From positions 1,922,399 through 1,986,398 of the forward strand of contig CM057171.1 of assembly GCA_029962745.1 (NCBI GenBank): DNA of 64,000 bases, given 5' to 3'. Within the stretch, counting starts at the first letter, position 1. The number at the start of each line of letters is the position of its first letter. Below the pieces are notes generated by a model. It ran no database searches. It was not told the origin of the DNA and was given only the letters and a program-made list of their open reading frames with translations. Shown here one piece after another: positions 12,207 to 22,850 of the stretch. The position numbers and the translations under genes are program-made. The stretch is from Echinometra lucunter (taxonomy: Eukaryota; Echinodermata; Echinoidea; Camarodonta; Echinometridae).

Positions 12207-13259
12207 TTATATAACAACAGATCGCGTAGATTCTCCAATGATATTTGGCTGCTCCTTCTTTCCAGTTTGCATACATGGGAGTTTCCATGATGTTAATAGT
12301 TTCAGCAAACCTCTGCGAAACTCTTTATTTTTCCAACCATAGATGATGGGATTAATGGCGGAATTCACGCAGATAAAGAAGAAACAGAGTTGATTTATCA
12401 TGAATAATTGTTCATATTTTAATCTTTTATTGATATGTGATGAAATTGTGAAATAAATCGTGACAGGAGTCCACGACACGACAAATGTACCGACAATTCC
12501 TAAAACAGTTTTCGTCGCTTGCAGGTTTCCAAGTCGTTTTTGTTTCTGTTCCGCGTTCATAGCTCGAAACTGATCCCTGATCTGATTTGCTTGTCGAGTC
12601 GCTACCTTCCAGATATAGACATTGAAGAATGTTAATAGTAATAGTCCTACAAAGACAAGCACGGCTAGGGAGAGTTCGAATTTTGTAATGGGTGGTGTGC
12701 TGAAATAAGCTCCACCTCCACATTGGCCGGTCACGTGATCACTGTGATGTGCTAGGCTTGTGATCCAAACATACAGAAAAGCACAGGCAGGAAACGCTCC
12801 GCCAATCCAAATAGATCCTATTGTCATGGCAACGCGAGATTTTGTCACAAACTCACTATATCTCAAAGGCCAGGTTACAGCAAGCAAACGATCAAGAGTT
12901 ACAATGATTTGATGCATCAGTGATACCCCACTCATGAAGTAAGATGGAGCTAGCATGTACGTCATCTTATAACAGTCCATCGTATTTGTTTCTATGTCAG
13001 TGTAGAGCTCACAGGGAATCGTCAGCACCCCTGTAAGAAAGTCTGCAAATGCAAGACTCCCTAAGATAAAATTTGTAGGCGTGTGTAACCTGTCTTCACG
13101 ATAAACCGTCGTCATGACAAGAAAGTTACCAATCACGATACATAACGATAATGGTACGAACGCCCCGAGTAAGATGATAAGATGTGATGAAGACATCGAC
13201 ATGTCATCGTAGAGACGTGATGTGTTCGTCACAAACTTTTCTTCATTTGCACTTCCCAT
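12207..13259 (-). CDS. Class A (rhodopsin-like) G protein-coupled receptor, orphan
   Basis: An intact single-exon frame of 350 residues, the typical length of a small rhodopsin-class receptor. Seven hydrophobic segments lie near residues 27-51, 62-84, 98-126, 141-166, 194-219, 248-272 and 284-309. Class landmarks are visible: GN at 44-45 (TM1), LAFAD ending at D73 (TM2), DRL at 123-125 in place of DRY, SWTP at 262-265 in place of CWxP, and NPIIY at 303-307, followed by an amphipathic helix 8 (KEFRRGLLKLL). An N-glycosylation site NTS sits at 12-14. Counting back from R124, position 3.32 is Ser, so the amine-binding Asp is absent and this is unlikely to be a biogenic amine receptor. Cys96 is three residues before the usual 3.25 site, and Cys180 lies in loop 2. 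TM5 lacks the usual proline, as in melanocortin/cannabinoid/EDG receptors. It should couple to G proteins at the plasma membrane; the ligand is unknown. Intronless receptors are common in sea urchins. Confidence 0.93.
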   Translation of the reverse strand: MGSANEEKFVTNTSRLYDDMSMSSSHLIILLGAFVPLSLCIVIGNFLVMTTVYREDRLHTPTNFILGSLAFADFLTGVLTIPCELYTDIETNTMDCYKMTYMLAPSYFMSGVSLMHQIIVTLDRLLAVTWPLRYSEFVTKSRVAMTIGSIWIGGAFPACAFLYVWITSLAHHSDHVTGQCGGGAYFSTPPITKFELSLAVLVFVGLLLLTFFNVYIWKVATRQANQIRDQFRAMNAEQKQKRLGNLQATKTVLGIVGTFVVSWTPVTIYFTISSHINKRLKYEQLFMINQLCFFFICVNSAINPIIYGWKNKEFRRGLLKLLTSWKLPCMQTGKKEQPNIIGESTRSVVI

Positions 13260-14585
13260 TGTTCTAGACTACTAAGATGGTAGAATCTGCTTATTTTCAG
13301 GCCAACATGCACATTACCCGTTCCCACAGCTAGATAAGGACATTGTATCTTGTCATCGGCATTTCACGATGTCAGTTCCTGTACTTCACATAAAGGCTTT
13401 AAATCTTAAGAGTATAGAAAGTCGGAACAAGTATGGCATCCGTCTGATTTATTTCTCAAGAGACAAACTGGTTTTAAGTCTATCCTCCATAATTTTTATG
13501 TCCGAAAAGGTTTACATTGACCACGTAGCGCAATATCAGAGACAGTAGCAAGCATGACGAAGTCACTGTCGAGCTTGTACAAGGTGAATACTGTTCTTCA
13601 AGGTTTGCGGACATGGTGATTTGGGTTTAAGAAGCAGGGTTGGGTCTATCCGGGTACATGTAGCAGAAACAGAATGAACAATGGTTCATATTACAAGATC
13701 TTGAATACTCTTATTTGATGATAATGATCAAATAATAATTGATATTTCTGTTCTTTTCAGCGTCTAGTGATGAGTGCAAGACGAAAGACTGCAGTGATGG
13801 TTCAAATCAATAAAAAGGTTTATCTTATGGAGGTGGTAAGTAATGATGATTACGTAAGCTTTCCTTCTCCAACCATCGCTATGAGTTTCTCCTGAGTAGG
13901 AAGTCTCTCTTCCGTCGACATGATAGAGGGTCTAGATAATACAGGAGAGAGAAAAGGGGGAAATAATTAGCCTGAGCAAAATCTGCTATGTCGTCATGAT
14001 CGTGCATTCTATCGTACTTTCCTCTGTAAAAGTACCAACATTAATTAGTAAGTATTTTGTTGAAGGCAGGATGATATTCAATCATGATATCATGATATTG
14101 ATTAATTGAGATCGTCTACCATCAACACGCACCTTAATGGGTCAATTAAGAGCGTCAGTTTTATGTTGGCGGCAACAATAAATTGTCTTTTTATACGCCA
14201 TTTGGTTGGCTTTTCTATACCTCATTTATATCGGTGGTTGATAAAGCAGAGACAGTGTAGGCCGAAAATAGTGAATCATTTATGGAAATGTTTACATAAC
14301 TTTTGTGGTATGAAATTTGTCACTGTGGACTTTAAATAAGTGAGGTCATGGAAATCATGGACTTGATAATAGACTCCGTGTATTTAATTTCATTTATTTT
14401 CACAATAGCAGCAAATAATACAAAAATTTTCACTTTACAAAATCAATACAGTCATGAAATACCAACGATTAAGATGCGCTATAAAAGCTTCATTTAACAT
14501 ATAAGTATTTTGAAAATAATTAAGCAAATGAATACATAAATACAAGCTGCATTGTGGCGGAAACCTTGAAAGCAATGCTTGTGAT
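13260..14585. other. Upstream of the GPCR; no gene seen
   Basis: This would hold the promoter of the minus-strand receptor, but no TATA element at a convincing distance was recognised. The remainder is AT-rich sequence without other supported features. Confidence 0.45.
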
Positions 14586-15026
14586 TAAAGGGTAAGTCCA
14601 CTCTAGAAGTTCAACTGTTTCAATAAAAGGAGATAAATTTGAACAGCATTTAAAAAAAATGAGCAAAATCGGCCAAAGAATAAGAAAATTACACTCATTT
14701 ACATTTTCTTTCCCCATAGTCAAAGTATGTTATGTATAAAGCAATTCTTCTGAACATACATTGATTATGAGGGTTAGAAAATGTGTAACTTCCAAGAAAA
14801 TTGAGAAAGTGTGTAATTTCATGTACAAAGTGAAAGGAGACCTGCTCGCATATGATGTCATCAGTTTTGCCAATTTGCAGAGCTGAGAGTAATTTAATAG
14901 AAAATGGAAATGAGTGTAATTTTCTTATTCTTTGACCAATTTTGCTCATTTCTTTTTTAAAATGCTGTTCAAATTTATCTCCTTTTATTGAAACAGTGAA
15001 ACTTCTAGGGTGGACCTTCCCTTTAA
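14586..15026. mobile_element. Palindromic MITE, about 440 bp
   Basis: The left arm begins TAAAGGGTAAGTCCACTCTA and the right arm ends with the complement, TAGGGTGGACCTTCCCTTTA. Arms of roughly 125 bp (including AATAAAAGGAGATAAATTTG and AGAATAAGAAAATTACACTC) flank an inner segment of about 185 bp. The frames at 14520-15130 are readings of the arms and do not represent genes. Confidence 0.85.
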
Positions 15027-15659
15027 GATTCGCAAACATATTGATAAAAATATATCTGATACATTTAATGCATCAGTCGCCAACTTTTGATTTTTCATCG
15101 ATTTTTCTTAAAATGAGAAGTCGTAGCTAGGTTCTAGAGATTGAAGGGAAAACTGCATCATGGAGAGGCGAGTGGCCAACGATTTTTTTAAAATGTGTCT
15201 CTCATTTTACCATTCGATCGCCCCCATGGCCCCGAAGATTTAGATCTCAAACCAAGTAAAATATAAACTATTACACTCTAAATTGGATTAGAAATTATTC
15301 TCAGTCGACTGTAATCAAGGCAATTCAAATTTAGATTAAGAAATTATAATCAACAGCATTTTCAAATCTACTAGATGAAGATCTTTAATCAAATTCAGGA
15401 GTTGCCCCTAATTTAAATCGAAAAATTCCGAATGCCTCCCCATCCTCAAATAGATGAATTTATACCATATCATTAATGGTGCGATGCAATCACTTCTTGG
15501 TTTTTCCTTTATTTGCAGTTACTTCCTCGACTGAAATTGTCACTTGAATATACTACGACGTTATCGTGTACTGACTGCGGGTGTTTGTTATCATCAATGA
15601 CGTTCAAATATTATATTCATTTTGAACAATGAAAATGTTATTCATTTTTTCTCTGTATA
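15027..15659. other. Intergenic, no gene seen
   Basis: AT-rich sequence with no recognisable coding or repeat signature. Confidence 0.5.
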
Positions 15660-15880
15660 TGCTACGAGGTTCAAATCCCTGCCACGTAGCGTCCTATGGC
15701 ATGTATGGCAAGACATTGATCTAGATCTGACACGCTCGACCCAGATATATAAGTGAGTACCTGGTAGGATTGATTCCTTGAGTGCACCAAGCGCTACGGT
15801 TGCTCGAGTTAAAGCAGAGGTAATATCGAAAGTCCTTTAGAAGACCGGGGGGGGGGGGGGGGGAGGTGTAACACAAAATG
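15660..15880 (+). mobile_element. tRNA-derived SINE fragment, copy 1
   Basis: It starts with a B-box GGTTCAAATCCC and continues with a SINE body (ggcaagacattgatc, acgctcgacccagatatata, gtaatatcgaaagtcc). It ends in a G-run of about 20 and gaggtgtaaca. The A-box half is missing or degenerate. It is nearly identical to the copy at 18511-18713, in the same orientation. Confidence 0.7.
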
Positions 15881-15886
15881 GTTCGG

Positions 15887-16085
15887 TGTAAAAATGTCAG
15901 AGGTAAAAATGCCAGAGGAAAAAATGTCAGAGGTAAAAATGTCAGAGGAAAAAATGTCAGAGGTAAAAATGTCAGAGGAAAAAATGTCAGAGGTAAAAAT
16001 GTCAGAGGTAAAAATGTCAGAGGTAAAAATGTCAGAGGTAAAAATGTCAGGGGGAAAAAATGTCAGAGATAAAAATGTCAGCTCT
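15887..16085 (+). repeat. Left 15-bp array of the foldback element
   Basis: Units alternate TGTCAGAGGTAAAAA with TGTCAGAGGAAAAAA. The last units degenerate to TGTCAGAGATAAAAA and TGTCAGCTCTGAAAA. Confidence 0.92.
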
Positions 16086-16165
16086 GAAAATGCCGAAGTG
16101 AACGTGTTACAGGTAAGAATACTGAATTTGAAATTAGGAAGAGCACGAGATATTAAAAAAAAAAG

Positions 16166-16691
16166 AATTCATACTGTATAAATGGAGTGATCACAATAAT
16201 ACTGCTCTCTGTAAAAGTGTGTATGTTCAGTCATTCGACTGGCCTTCCTGTCTTACTCATTTGATGTGAAAGTGATAATGCTGCCCCATTCAACCACCTG
16301 ATGAGACCAATCTTGTTTTGGCCGGGAGAACATCCTGGTATGTGCGCATTGCCCAACAGTGTTTTGATCTTCCGAGCACTTGTCTAGCTGACTGCAAATA
16401 TAGCAGCAAACGAATGCCCAGTTCCCTCTCTGTGTTTAAGATTTGGCCGCTTGACACGATTGCACTGTGAAACATATTTATGACAATTTCAGCAAGCGAT
16501 AAGTAAATCGCGCGTTTTGGGTAAGAAATGTAGCATGGGATGAAGTTCATTATTTTCTTTGTGAGAGTAATTAAGTTACAGGATTATATCTAAATGATTT
16601 AAGATCTTAAGTGGAATGACAGAATGGTAGATGAGCTTAAGAAGGGATATCCACGTTTGATGTTTTGCATAATTATGCTAACACAATTATC
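16166..16691. other. Central segment of the foldback element, left part
   Basis: Unique-looking sequence. An 86-codon minus-strand frame (16290-16550) has no recognisable domain and is not called. Confidence 0.4.
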
Positions 16692-17017
16692 TAATTGAAT
16701 AATTCTCTTTAAAAGTTGTAAATTCCGCAGCGTATCGGATGAAATAATACAAAAGGTCGAGAAATAGATCGAATTAACGATTCACTTTCGCTTACTTCCT
16801 ATTCTTCCTTACGTATAAGGACAATAATATTGAAGCATTCGTTCACGTATACCACATTTAATTGAATAATTCTCTTTAAAAGTTGTAATTTCCGCAGCGT
16901 ATCGGATTAAATAATACAAAAGGTCAAGAAATAGATCGAATTAACGATTCAATTTCGCTTACTTCATATTCTTCCTTACGTATAAGGACAATAATATTGA
17001 AGCATTCGTTCACGTAT
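16692..17017 (+). repeat. 167-bp tandem duplication
   Basis: Unit 1 (16692-16858) and unit 2 (16859-17017) share AATTGAATAATTCTCTTTAA, CCGCAGCGTATCGGAT and GCATTCGTTCACGTATA with few differences. Unit 1 continues CACGTATACCACATTTA. Unit 2 is interrupted at the same TATA by the insertion at 17018, so unit 1 preserves the uninterrupted site. Confidence 0.85.
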
Positions 17018-17815
17018 AGACCAATTTCACAACGCAAGAGGGCAGCAGACTGTTCGGCACAGTTCGACATACTGCGGTGGGCGCTCCAACTTTTATTGTA
17101 CACAAGTCAATAGCGCGTTATGTACATTCGTTCGATTTTTTTCTCTATTTTGACCAGTACAGATTTATTGTAATATTTGCGATGAGAAATTATCAGGGAA
17201 GTTCAGGTCGCAGCTGTGCGGTGCTCAAATGCCAAAAGAATTAGAGAAAGTACAAAAACTGGAAGCTAACTGAGTGCGATATTCACTCGCTTTTGACTCA
17301 TTAAGCCTGTTTGTGTGAGAAGCCGTACACCCTACACAGGTTTCCGTAAGCAATGTGAAGGAATTCGTCGTCAGTGGGTAAAAACATCAACAGAAAGGAC
17401 TTTGAAGTCAAGAAACATTATCATTGTGTACTTTGGCGTAAAATGTAATGAGTGAAAACATGACTTTGTAAACAGGGTAAGATTTAGGGCTCCCGTTTAC
17501 TACGGCTTCTATGCTGCAATCGAACTTTTACTGACAAAACTAAGTTGAAAAACCATCGAAAGTACAAATATACATCATACCTTCATCCGTCAGATATGAC
17601 CATTGTCTTACCTCATCTACCCATGTATCCATGCTTTATTTTATTGATCTAGAATAAAGTAAATGGAACAATATCAGGGCATATTCTCATATCTTACATT
17701 CATTTTGTACACAGAGCCAATCGCGGTCAGCGCGCTTGCCCACCGCAGCAATGGCGTCGGCGATAGAGGGCCAAATACATAAACAAGGTGAATAAATACA
17801 AGGTGAAATTGGTCT
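17018..17815 (+). mobile_element. DNA transposon with AT target duplication and THAP remnant
   Basis: The terminal inverted repeats are AGACCAATTTCAC at the left and GTGAAATTGGTCT at the right. AT is present on each side (17016-17017, 17816-17817), and the paralogous unfilled site in the upstream tandem unit reads T-AT-A. A second inverted motif CTGCGGTGGGC lies further in on both ends. Elements of the ISL2EU group have AT target duplications and include THAP-domain members, so that is the best guess. A Kolobok- or P-like origin cannot be excluded. Confidence 0.65.
17208..17445 (+). pseudogene. THAP-type zinc finger remnant of a transposase
   Basis: Conceptual reading shows the THAP order of residues, broken by stops and frame changes. 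CAVLKCQKN gives the first Cys pair, NWKLTECDIH follows, then CLCEKPYTLHRFP with the HRFP signature. An in-register piece RRQWVK in one frame and NINRKDF in another supply the conserved Trp and basic stretch. Stops after QKN, within the HSLLTH region and after HRFP show that it is dead. THAP domains bind DNA and occur in P-element, Kolobok and ISL2EU transposases. Its position inside an element with terminal inverted repeats supports a transposase origin. Confidence 0.6.
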
Positions 17816-18182
17816 ATACCACGCTTTATTGGAGGGGGAGGGGGAGCTTATGAAGAGGAATGTACATATATTAAAATCGCGCAGTCGTGTGGAATTTGTG
17901 TGGTCAGCTACTCGTGTTACCAACCCAGTTTTTTTCCCCACCATCGTTTTTACAATACCCGTCCCCGCGGTGAAAACGAGGGCAATGCGCGTATACCAGA
18001 ACGTTCACCCCGCCAACACCATAACCGTTATTTCCAAATGGCCAAGACAAGGGCATTCAAGTATAGACACAGTATGTTTACAGAAAATATTTGAATATAT
18101 CCCACTCCCCATAATTTCTATAATTCAGTATTCGTACCTGAAACATGTCACTTAAACATTTCCAAAATCTGGCATACCTCTA
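17816..18182. other. Central segment of the foldback element, right part
   Basis: It continues the uninterrupted site (ccacgctttattgg after TATA) and ends in the right inner domain of the foldback arm. No gene was seen. Confidence 0.45.
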
Positions 18183-18498
18183 ACATTTTTACCTCTGACA
18201 TTTTGCTTCTGACATTTTTACCTCTGACATTTTCAACCTCTGATATTTTTTTCCTCTGACATTTTTACCTCTGACATTTTTTACCTCTGACATTTTTTCC
18301 TCTGACATTTTTACCTCTGACATTTTTACCTCTGACATTTTTTCCTCTGACATTTTTACCTCTGACATTTTTTCCTCTGACATTTTTACCTCTGATATTT
18401 TTACCTCTGACATTTTTACCTCTGATATTTTTACCTCTGATATTTTTACCTCTGATATTTTTACCTCTGACATTTTTACCTCTGACATTTTTACCTGG
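18183..18498 (-). repeat. Right 15-bp array of the foldback element
   Basis: Reverse complement of the left array (TTTTTACCTCTGACA), with variants TGATA for TGACA. Longer than the left array, as expected for unstable tandem arms. Confidence 0.92.
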
Positions 18499-18510
18499 CA
18501 CCTAGGTGGC

Positions 18511-18713
18511 AATCCCTGCCACGTAGCGTCCTATGGCATGTATGGCAAGACATTGATCTAGATTTGATACGCTCGACCCAGATATATAAGTGAGTACCTG
18601 GTAGAATTTATTCCTTGAGTGCACCAAGCGCTACGATTGCTCGAGTTAAAGCAGAGGTAATATCGAAAGTCCTTTAGAAGACCGGGGGGGGGGGGGGAGG
18701 TGTAACATAAAAA
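18511..18713 (+). mobile_element. tRNA-derived SINE fragment, copy 2
   Basis: Matches 15673-15880 over about 205 bases with only a few substitutions, including the final G-run and gaggtgtaaca. It begins just inside the B-box (aatccctgcc). Lies directly beyond the foldback element, so the element is framed by long direct repeats. Confidence 0.7.
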
Positions 18714-18822
18714 AATACAATCAATCTGAAGACTGATATCAATCGTAAGTCTATGGCAAACCATGTACTAAAGAGATACAATTGATTGTAAAATTGATTG
18801 TATCTCTTCATGTTACACCCCC
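18693..18822. mobile_element. Small foldback joined to the SINE
   Basis: GAGGTGTAACATAAAA with ATACAATCAAT at the left is mirrored by ATTGATTGTATCTC and TTCATGTTACACCCC at the right. A second tight hairpin, GAGATACAATTGATTG, sits within 18770-18808. Confidence 0.6.
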
Positions 18823-18836
18823 AGGAGGGTGTTTCA

Positions 18837-19034
18837 CAAAGATTTAAGTTTGACTGAAGTCGCACTTAAATTCCTCATGCGTGCTGTACATTACGCATTA
18901 CCCCATTGGTCAGATCATGCTCAGGGGACGCGCACAATTATTGGAAGTTTATCAATGAAATTACGCGTTAAATACCGGATGCGCATTGGCGCTTAAGCAC
19001 GACCTTAGCAAAATTAACTCTTTGTGAAACACCC
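18837..19034. mobile_element. MITE of the gggtgtttcacaaag type
   Basis: Left end GGGTGTTTCACAAAGATTTA, right end the complement of GGGTGTTTCACAAAGAGTTA. The interior is about 160 bases and GC-richer than its surroundings. No coding. Confidence 0.8.
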
Positions 19035-19089
19035 CCAGAGATTTTATATCAAAATGTGGTGTACTTTTTCAAGAACGGCTTTACTAAAT

Positions 19090-19134
19090 TCTTCTTCTTC
19101 TTCTTCTTCTTCTTCTTCTTCTTCTTCTTCTTCT

Positions 19135-19180
<46 letters not shown>

Positions 19181-19200
19181 ATTATTATTATTATTATTAA
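19090..19200. repeat. (TTC)n then (TTA)n microsatellite
   Basis: About 90 bases of CTT units followed by ATT units; poly-Lys and poly-Phe frames over it are artefacts. Confidence 0.95.
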
Positions 19201-20210
19201 TATCATTATCATTATTTGATACAGCTATGAAGCGTTCTAAATAACAAAATACATTGAAGAAAAATATTCGTAAATTTGATAAGAACAGAGTATATAAAAC
19301 TAGCATGTAATATCTGTTGAATACGTTTTCCTGCATGCATAATCTGAGTTCAAAGTATCAAATTTATCCATAAAAGCCTACGAGTTATCAAGGTTGACCA
19401 ATGAATTCGATATCTGATCACAATGTCCTGGTACTTAAAGGTCTAATCCATCTTTTTATTTTAAAAAACATAAAAAAATCATAAAATGTCAGGGTGTGTT
19501 GCAGGTTCCCAGCTATAAACCAACTCCTGGAAAAAATGACAATGCATTACGTATGGAGTGTTCAGTGTAAAATGTATTTCATGTATGTAGTTAAACCAAG
19601 GACTATTATTTTACAAGTTCTGATTCTTTGCTGGCTTTTGCTTTCATCTTTGCATTCTTATTTTCATTTCTTTTTCTTGGAAACGGTTTTCGCGTATTGG
19701 TTTCTATCTTATATATATTCCTTCATTTTTTTCTTTCTTTTCCTCTGTTATATCATATTTGAATTATGATTATACGACTGATATTTTGGAAAATGAAAAT
19801 GAAATGAAATATGTTAGCCTGAATATGAATCTGAAAATAGAAGAATTATAACAATGTGACAAACCGCAGCATGTTCTTTATAGAAGATTAAATGAACATG
19901 ATGAAAAGGGGAAAAAATTCTGGAGCAGGGAAATGTCTCCTGAGTGATTTCTCTACCTTTGTTCTTTGTCATAGGGATGAATGATTCAAATAAAAATCAA
20001 ATATGCCTATTCATCTTTTTTCGTATATATATTGGCGTTGATATAAAAATTCAGAGTAAATTTATCAAGCAGTTTATTATTATTCGAATACCGAGTCACA
20101 ATTCAAATCAAGAGTCTCAATCAGTGAAGACACCGTTTGATTAATCCCGTATATAGTCACAGGAGAAATAAGCAAATCTATACCGATTGCCACAAGTCCC
20201 TTCCATCCTG
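19201..20210. other. Intergenic, no gene seen
   Basis: AT-rich sequence. A 91-codon hydrophobic plus-strand frame (19494-19769) is T-rich and without domain features. Confidence 0.5.
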
Positions 20211-20212
20211 TA

Positions 20213-20303
20213 CACTGTAAAAAATACTATATGAATTTGCAGTAAATTACTGAGAGAGGAGTTGCCGGCAATTTACTGTAAATTCTACAGTAATTTTTTA
20301 GTG
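20213..20303. mobile_element. Short MITE, about 90 bp
   Basis: CACTGTAAAAAATACT with TTTGCAGTAAATT at the left faces the complement of ACACTAAAAAATTACTGTAG at the right, preceded by TA. The tip of the hairpin is GC-rich. Confidence 0.65.
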
Positions 20304-21867
20304 TCTAGTTTTGACATAATGGGACTCAAAGCACAATGGACAATAATGCACACTTAGTTTGTCATGGTTGGATTTAAAGGAATTAATCCTTTTAGGAATC
20401 CCGATTTCTTTCTTAGGTTGGATCATATCGGAAGGGTCTTCACTGGTTGGTTGAAAAATAGATAAGTTTCAGAATTCCGAAAGACTGTTCTCAGTGCGAA
20501 ATGAATTCTTCCATATTCCATATCGAAAAACCGGTGGTTTTTTTTTTGTGGGGACCATGTATACCGGCATTTCGAGGTAAATTTGGGCAAGTTTCCATTG
20601 TGAGAAACAAAATGAATTTAAGAACATATAGTAATATACTTGCATTGAAATCGTATTTTCTTTCAAAAAAACAAAACAAACAGACATATACACATAAACA
20701 AATAGATAAACAAACAAACAAACAAACAAACAAAGCGATTATAAGCTTACCTGTATGGTGCATCTCTCATGATCGTGTAGGAAACTCTACTAGGCTTCAT
20801 TAATTCTACTCTTGCTCGTCACAAATTCAAGATGAGGCCGGGTAGCGGCGATATTCTGTTATTATTTAGCTGTTATTATTTAGGCGATGATTCGTTGCTT
20901 ACAATAGTGAGATATTGGAGCCTTTTAATGTCCGAGCAGCAGCTCGTTCCATGCATGCATATTGCCTTGGAACAGGCACATGTACATGAACTAATTTTCC
21001 TTGAAGGCGACGACAGGGAGATTTACAGGACTACCGTACCTCACTCTGTTAGTAGACCGGATGTCTGATGATGATGATGATGATGAAGAGGTGATTACTA
21101 TTATTTTAACACTCTTCGAACACGTTTGTGCGAATGAGCTATTCCAAACGACTATACAATGATGGCTAGCGATGTTCTAATAATTAGAATGATACTAGAA
21201 CAGTTATACAGCGCGTTATTATCTCTGGAAAAGGTCTCAACACTCAAGGAGAAGATAAAAGAAGAGAAACTAGGACCACTTTGATTCAGAATGAAGCATG
21301 TCCCATAGTCCTTCAATGATAAGATATTACAATTTCCAATAAAATAAGAAGTGAAGGAGTTGTGAAACTTTCGAATTGGTCGCGAACAAAACCGATACTG
21401 ATCATAACATTACTCTGATAAAAACGAGCTACTTTGCTATCATAAACATCCATTATTCGTGTCAGTGGTGGTGATTTGAGTGCCGAAGAATTGGCGAATC
21501 GCTTATTCCGTCCCGGCTGATTGGACGGTGCTGTACAATGATGATCGAAAATGATTCTTTCATCCTGGGAAAGCGGCAGAGCGGGAGGATTGGAGAGTTG
21601 GGGGTGGGTTATAATGTAGAGAAAGAGATAGAGAGAGTGGGGATCATTATCATGATTAATATTTTTGTTGATTGGATGTGGTCTGTACTGCAACCATGCA
21701 ATTAATCTCATACCTGCAAGCCCACATGTTAAAAAACTATTTATAAACTGTTTTCAGATATTCAGCTTTCAATTTTCCATATTTACCTATACCAAGGAGA
21801 ATCATCAACAACAACAACAAAAGTTTAAAAAAAAGAAAGAAAATGCCATCAACACAGTATTGGAAAA
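20304..21867. other. Intergenic, no gene seen
   Basis: Contains a short (CAAA)n stretch at about 20698-20733 and (GAT)n at 21066-21087. Open frames here have no recognisable domain. Confidence 0.5.
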
Positions 21868-22130
21868 TATCGACATTACATTATGGGAATACGTGAAATT
21901 AATGGTTGTGCGGCGACGTTTTATTACAAATTCTATATTGAGTAACTGTCAATATCAAATGTTTGAAACACCGCTGATCAGAAAATGATGTATCGACAAA
22001 AGTTATCGACATTACCTTGTTGGAAAACTTAAAATTAATGATTAAGCGGTAGTTTTTTTTATTTCAAATTCTACATATAGTAGCTGTCAATATTGATTTT
22101 ATCAAACACTACTGATAAGAAATATGAACA
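21868..22130 (+). repeat. 136-bp diverged tandem duplication
   Basis: Both units begin TATCGACATTAC and share TGTCAATAT and a CTGAT(C/A)AGAAA stretch near the end. Identity is moderate, suggesting an old duplication. Confidence 0.6.
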
Positions 22131-22254
22131 TGATTTTTATCAAGGGGACCATGTAAAGGAGGTGAGAGGGGGGGGGGGAGGTGCATAAATAACAATTATT
22201 CTTGAAAATAGTCTCCCATGGTATCATTCTGCCTGGTTTCTCTTTAAAGAAACC

Positions 22255-22850
22255 ATGCTCATTCTCCCCCCCCCCTCTCTCTCTCTTTCTGTCTATAACT
22301 TCTCTGTCTCTCTCTCTCTCTCGCTCTCTCTTTCTCTCTGTCTCTCCGACTGTCTCTTTCTGCCTCTCTTTCTCTCTATCTCTCTGTCTCTGTCTGTACC
22401 TCTGTCTCTCTGACTCTCTCCATCCCTCTGTCTCTCCCACTATCTCTCTCTCTGTCTCTCTTTCTTTCTATCTCTCTGTCTCTCTCTCTGCCTCTGCCTC
22501 TCTCTCTCTGTCTCCCTGTCTCTCTGTCTCCCTCTCTCTATCTCTCTGTCTCTCTCTGCCTCTGCCTCTCTCTCTCTCTGTCTCCCTGTCTCTCTGTCTC
22601 CCTCTCTCTATCTCTCTGTCTCTCTCTGCCTCTGCCTCTGTCTCTCTGTCTCCCTGTCTCTCTTTCCCTCTCTCTATCTCTCTCTCTGTCTCTCCCACTG
22701 TCTCTCTCTGTCTCTCTTCCTCTATATCTCTCTGTCTCTCTCTGAGTCTGCCTCTCTATCTCTCTGTCTCTCTCTGAGTCTGCCTCTGCCTCTCTCTCTG
22801 TCTCCCTGTCTCTCTCTGTCTCTCTCTCTCTTTCTCTCTCTATCTCTCCC
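22255..22850. repeat. CT/TCTG-rich microsatellite block
   Basis: Almost pure TCTC and TCTG dinucleotide mixture for 600 bases with a faint higher-order period (blocks of CTCTGCCTCTGCC recur at about 22485, 22555 and 22625). Serine/leucine frames and Glu/Arg frames are artefacts. Confidence 0.93.

Larger units (their letters stand above)
15885..18500. mobile_element. TU-type foldback element
   Basis: The element is bounded by inverted arms of two parts. The outer domain is an array of 15-bp repeats, TGTCAGAGGTAAAAA: about 13 units at the left (15887-16085) and about 21 at the right, in reverse complement (18183-18498). The inner domain is non-repetitive and also inverted (about 16086-16165 against 18088-18182; shared piece CAGGTAAGAATACTGAAT with one mismatch). 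This two-domain architecture with 15-bp units is that described for sea-urchin TU foldback elements. The central segment carries unrelated DNA, including a tandem duplication and a THAP-type element. The long frames over the arrays arise because 15 is a multiple of three. Confidence 0.75.

Noticed and set aside
15894..18512. CRISPR-like array at the 15-bp repeats
   Set aside because: Units are contiguous without spacers and the context is eukaryotic; it is a foldback-element arm.
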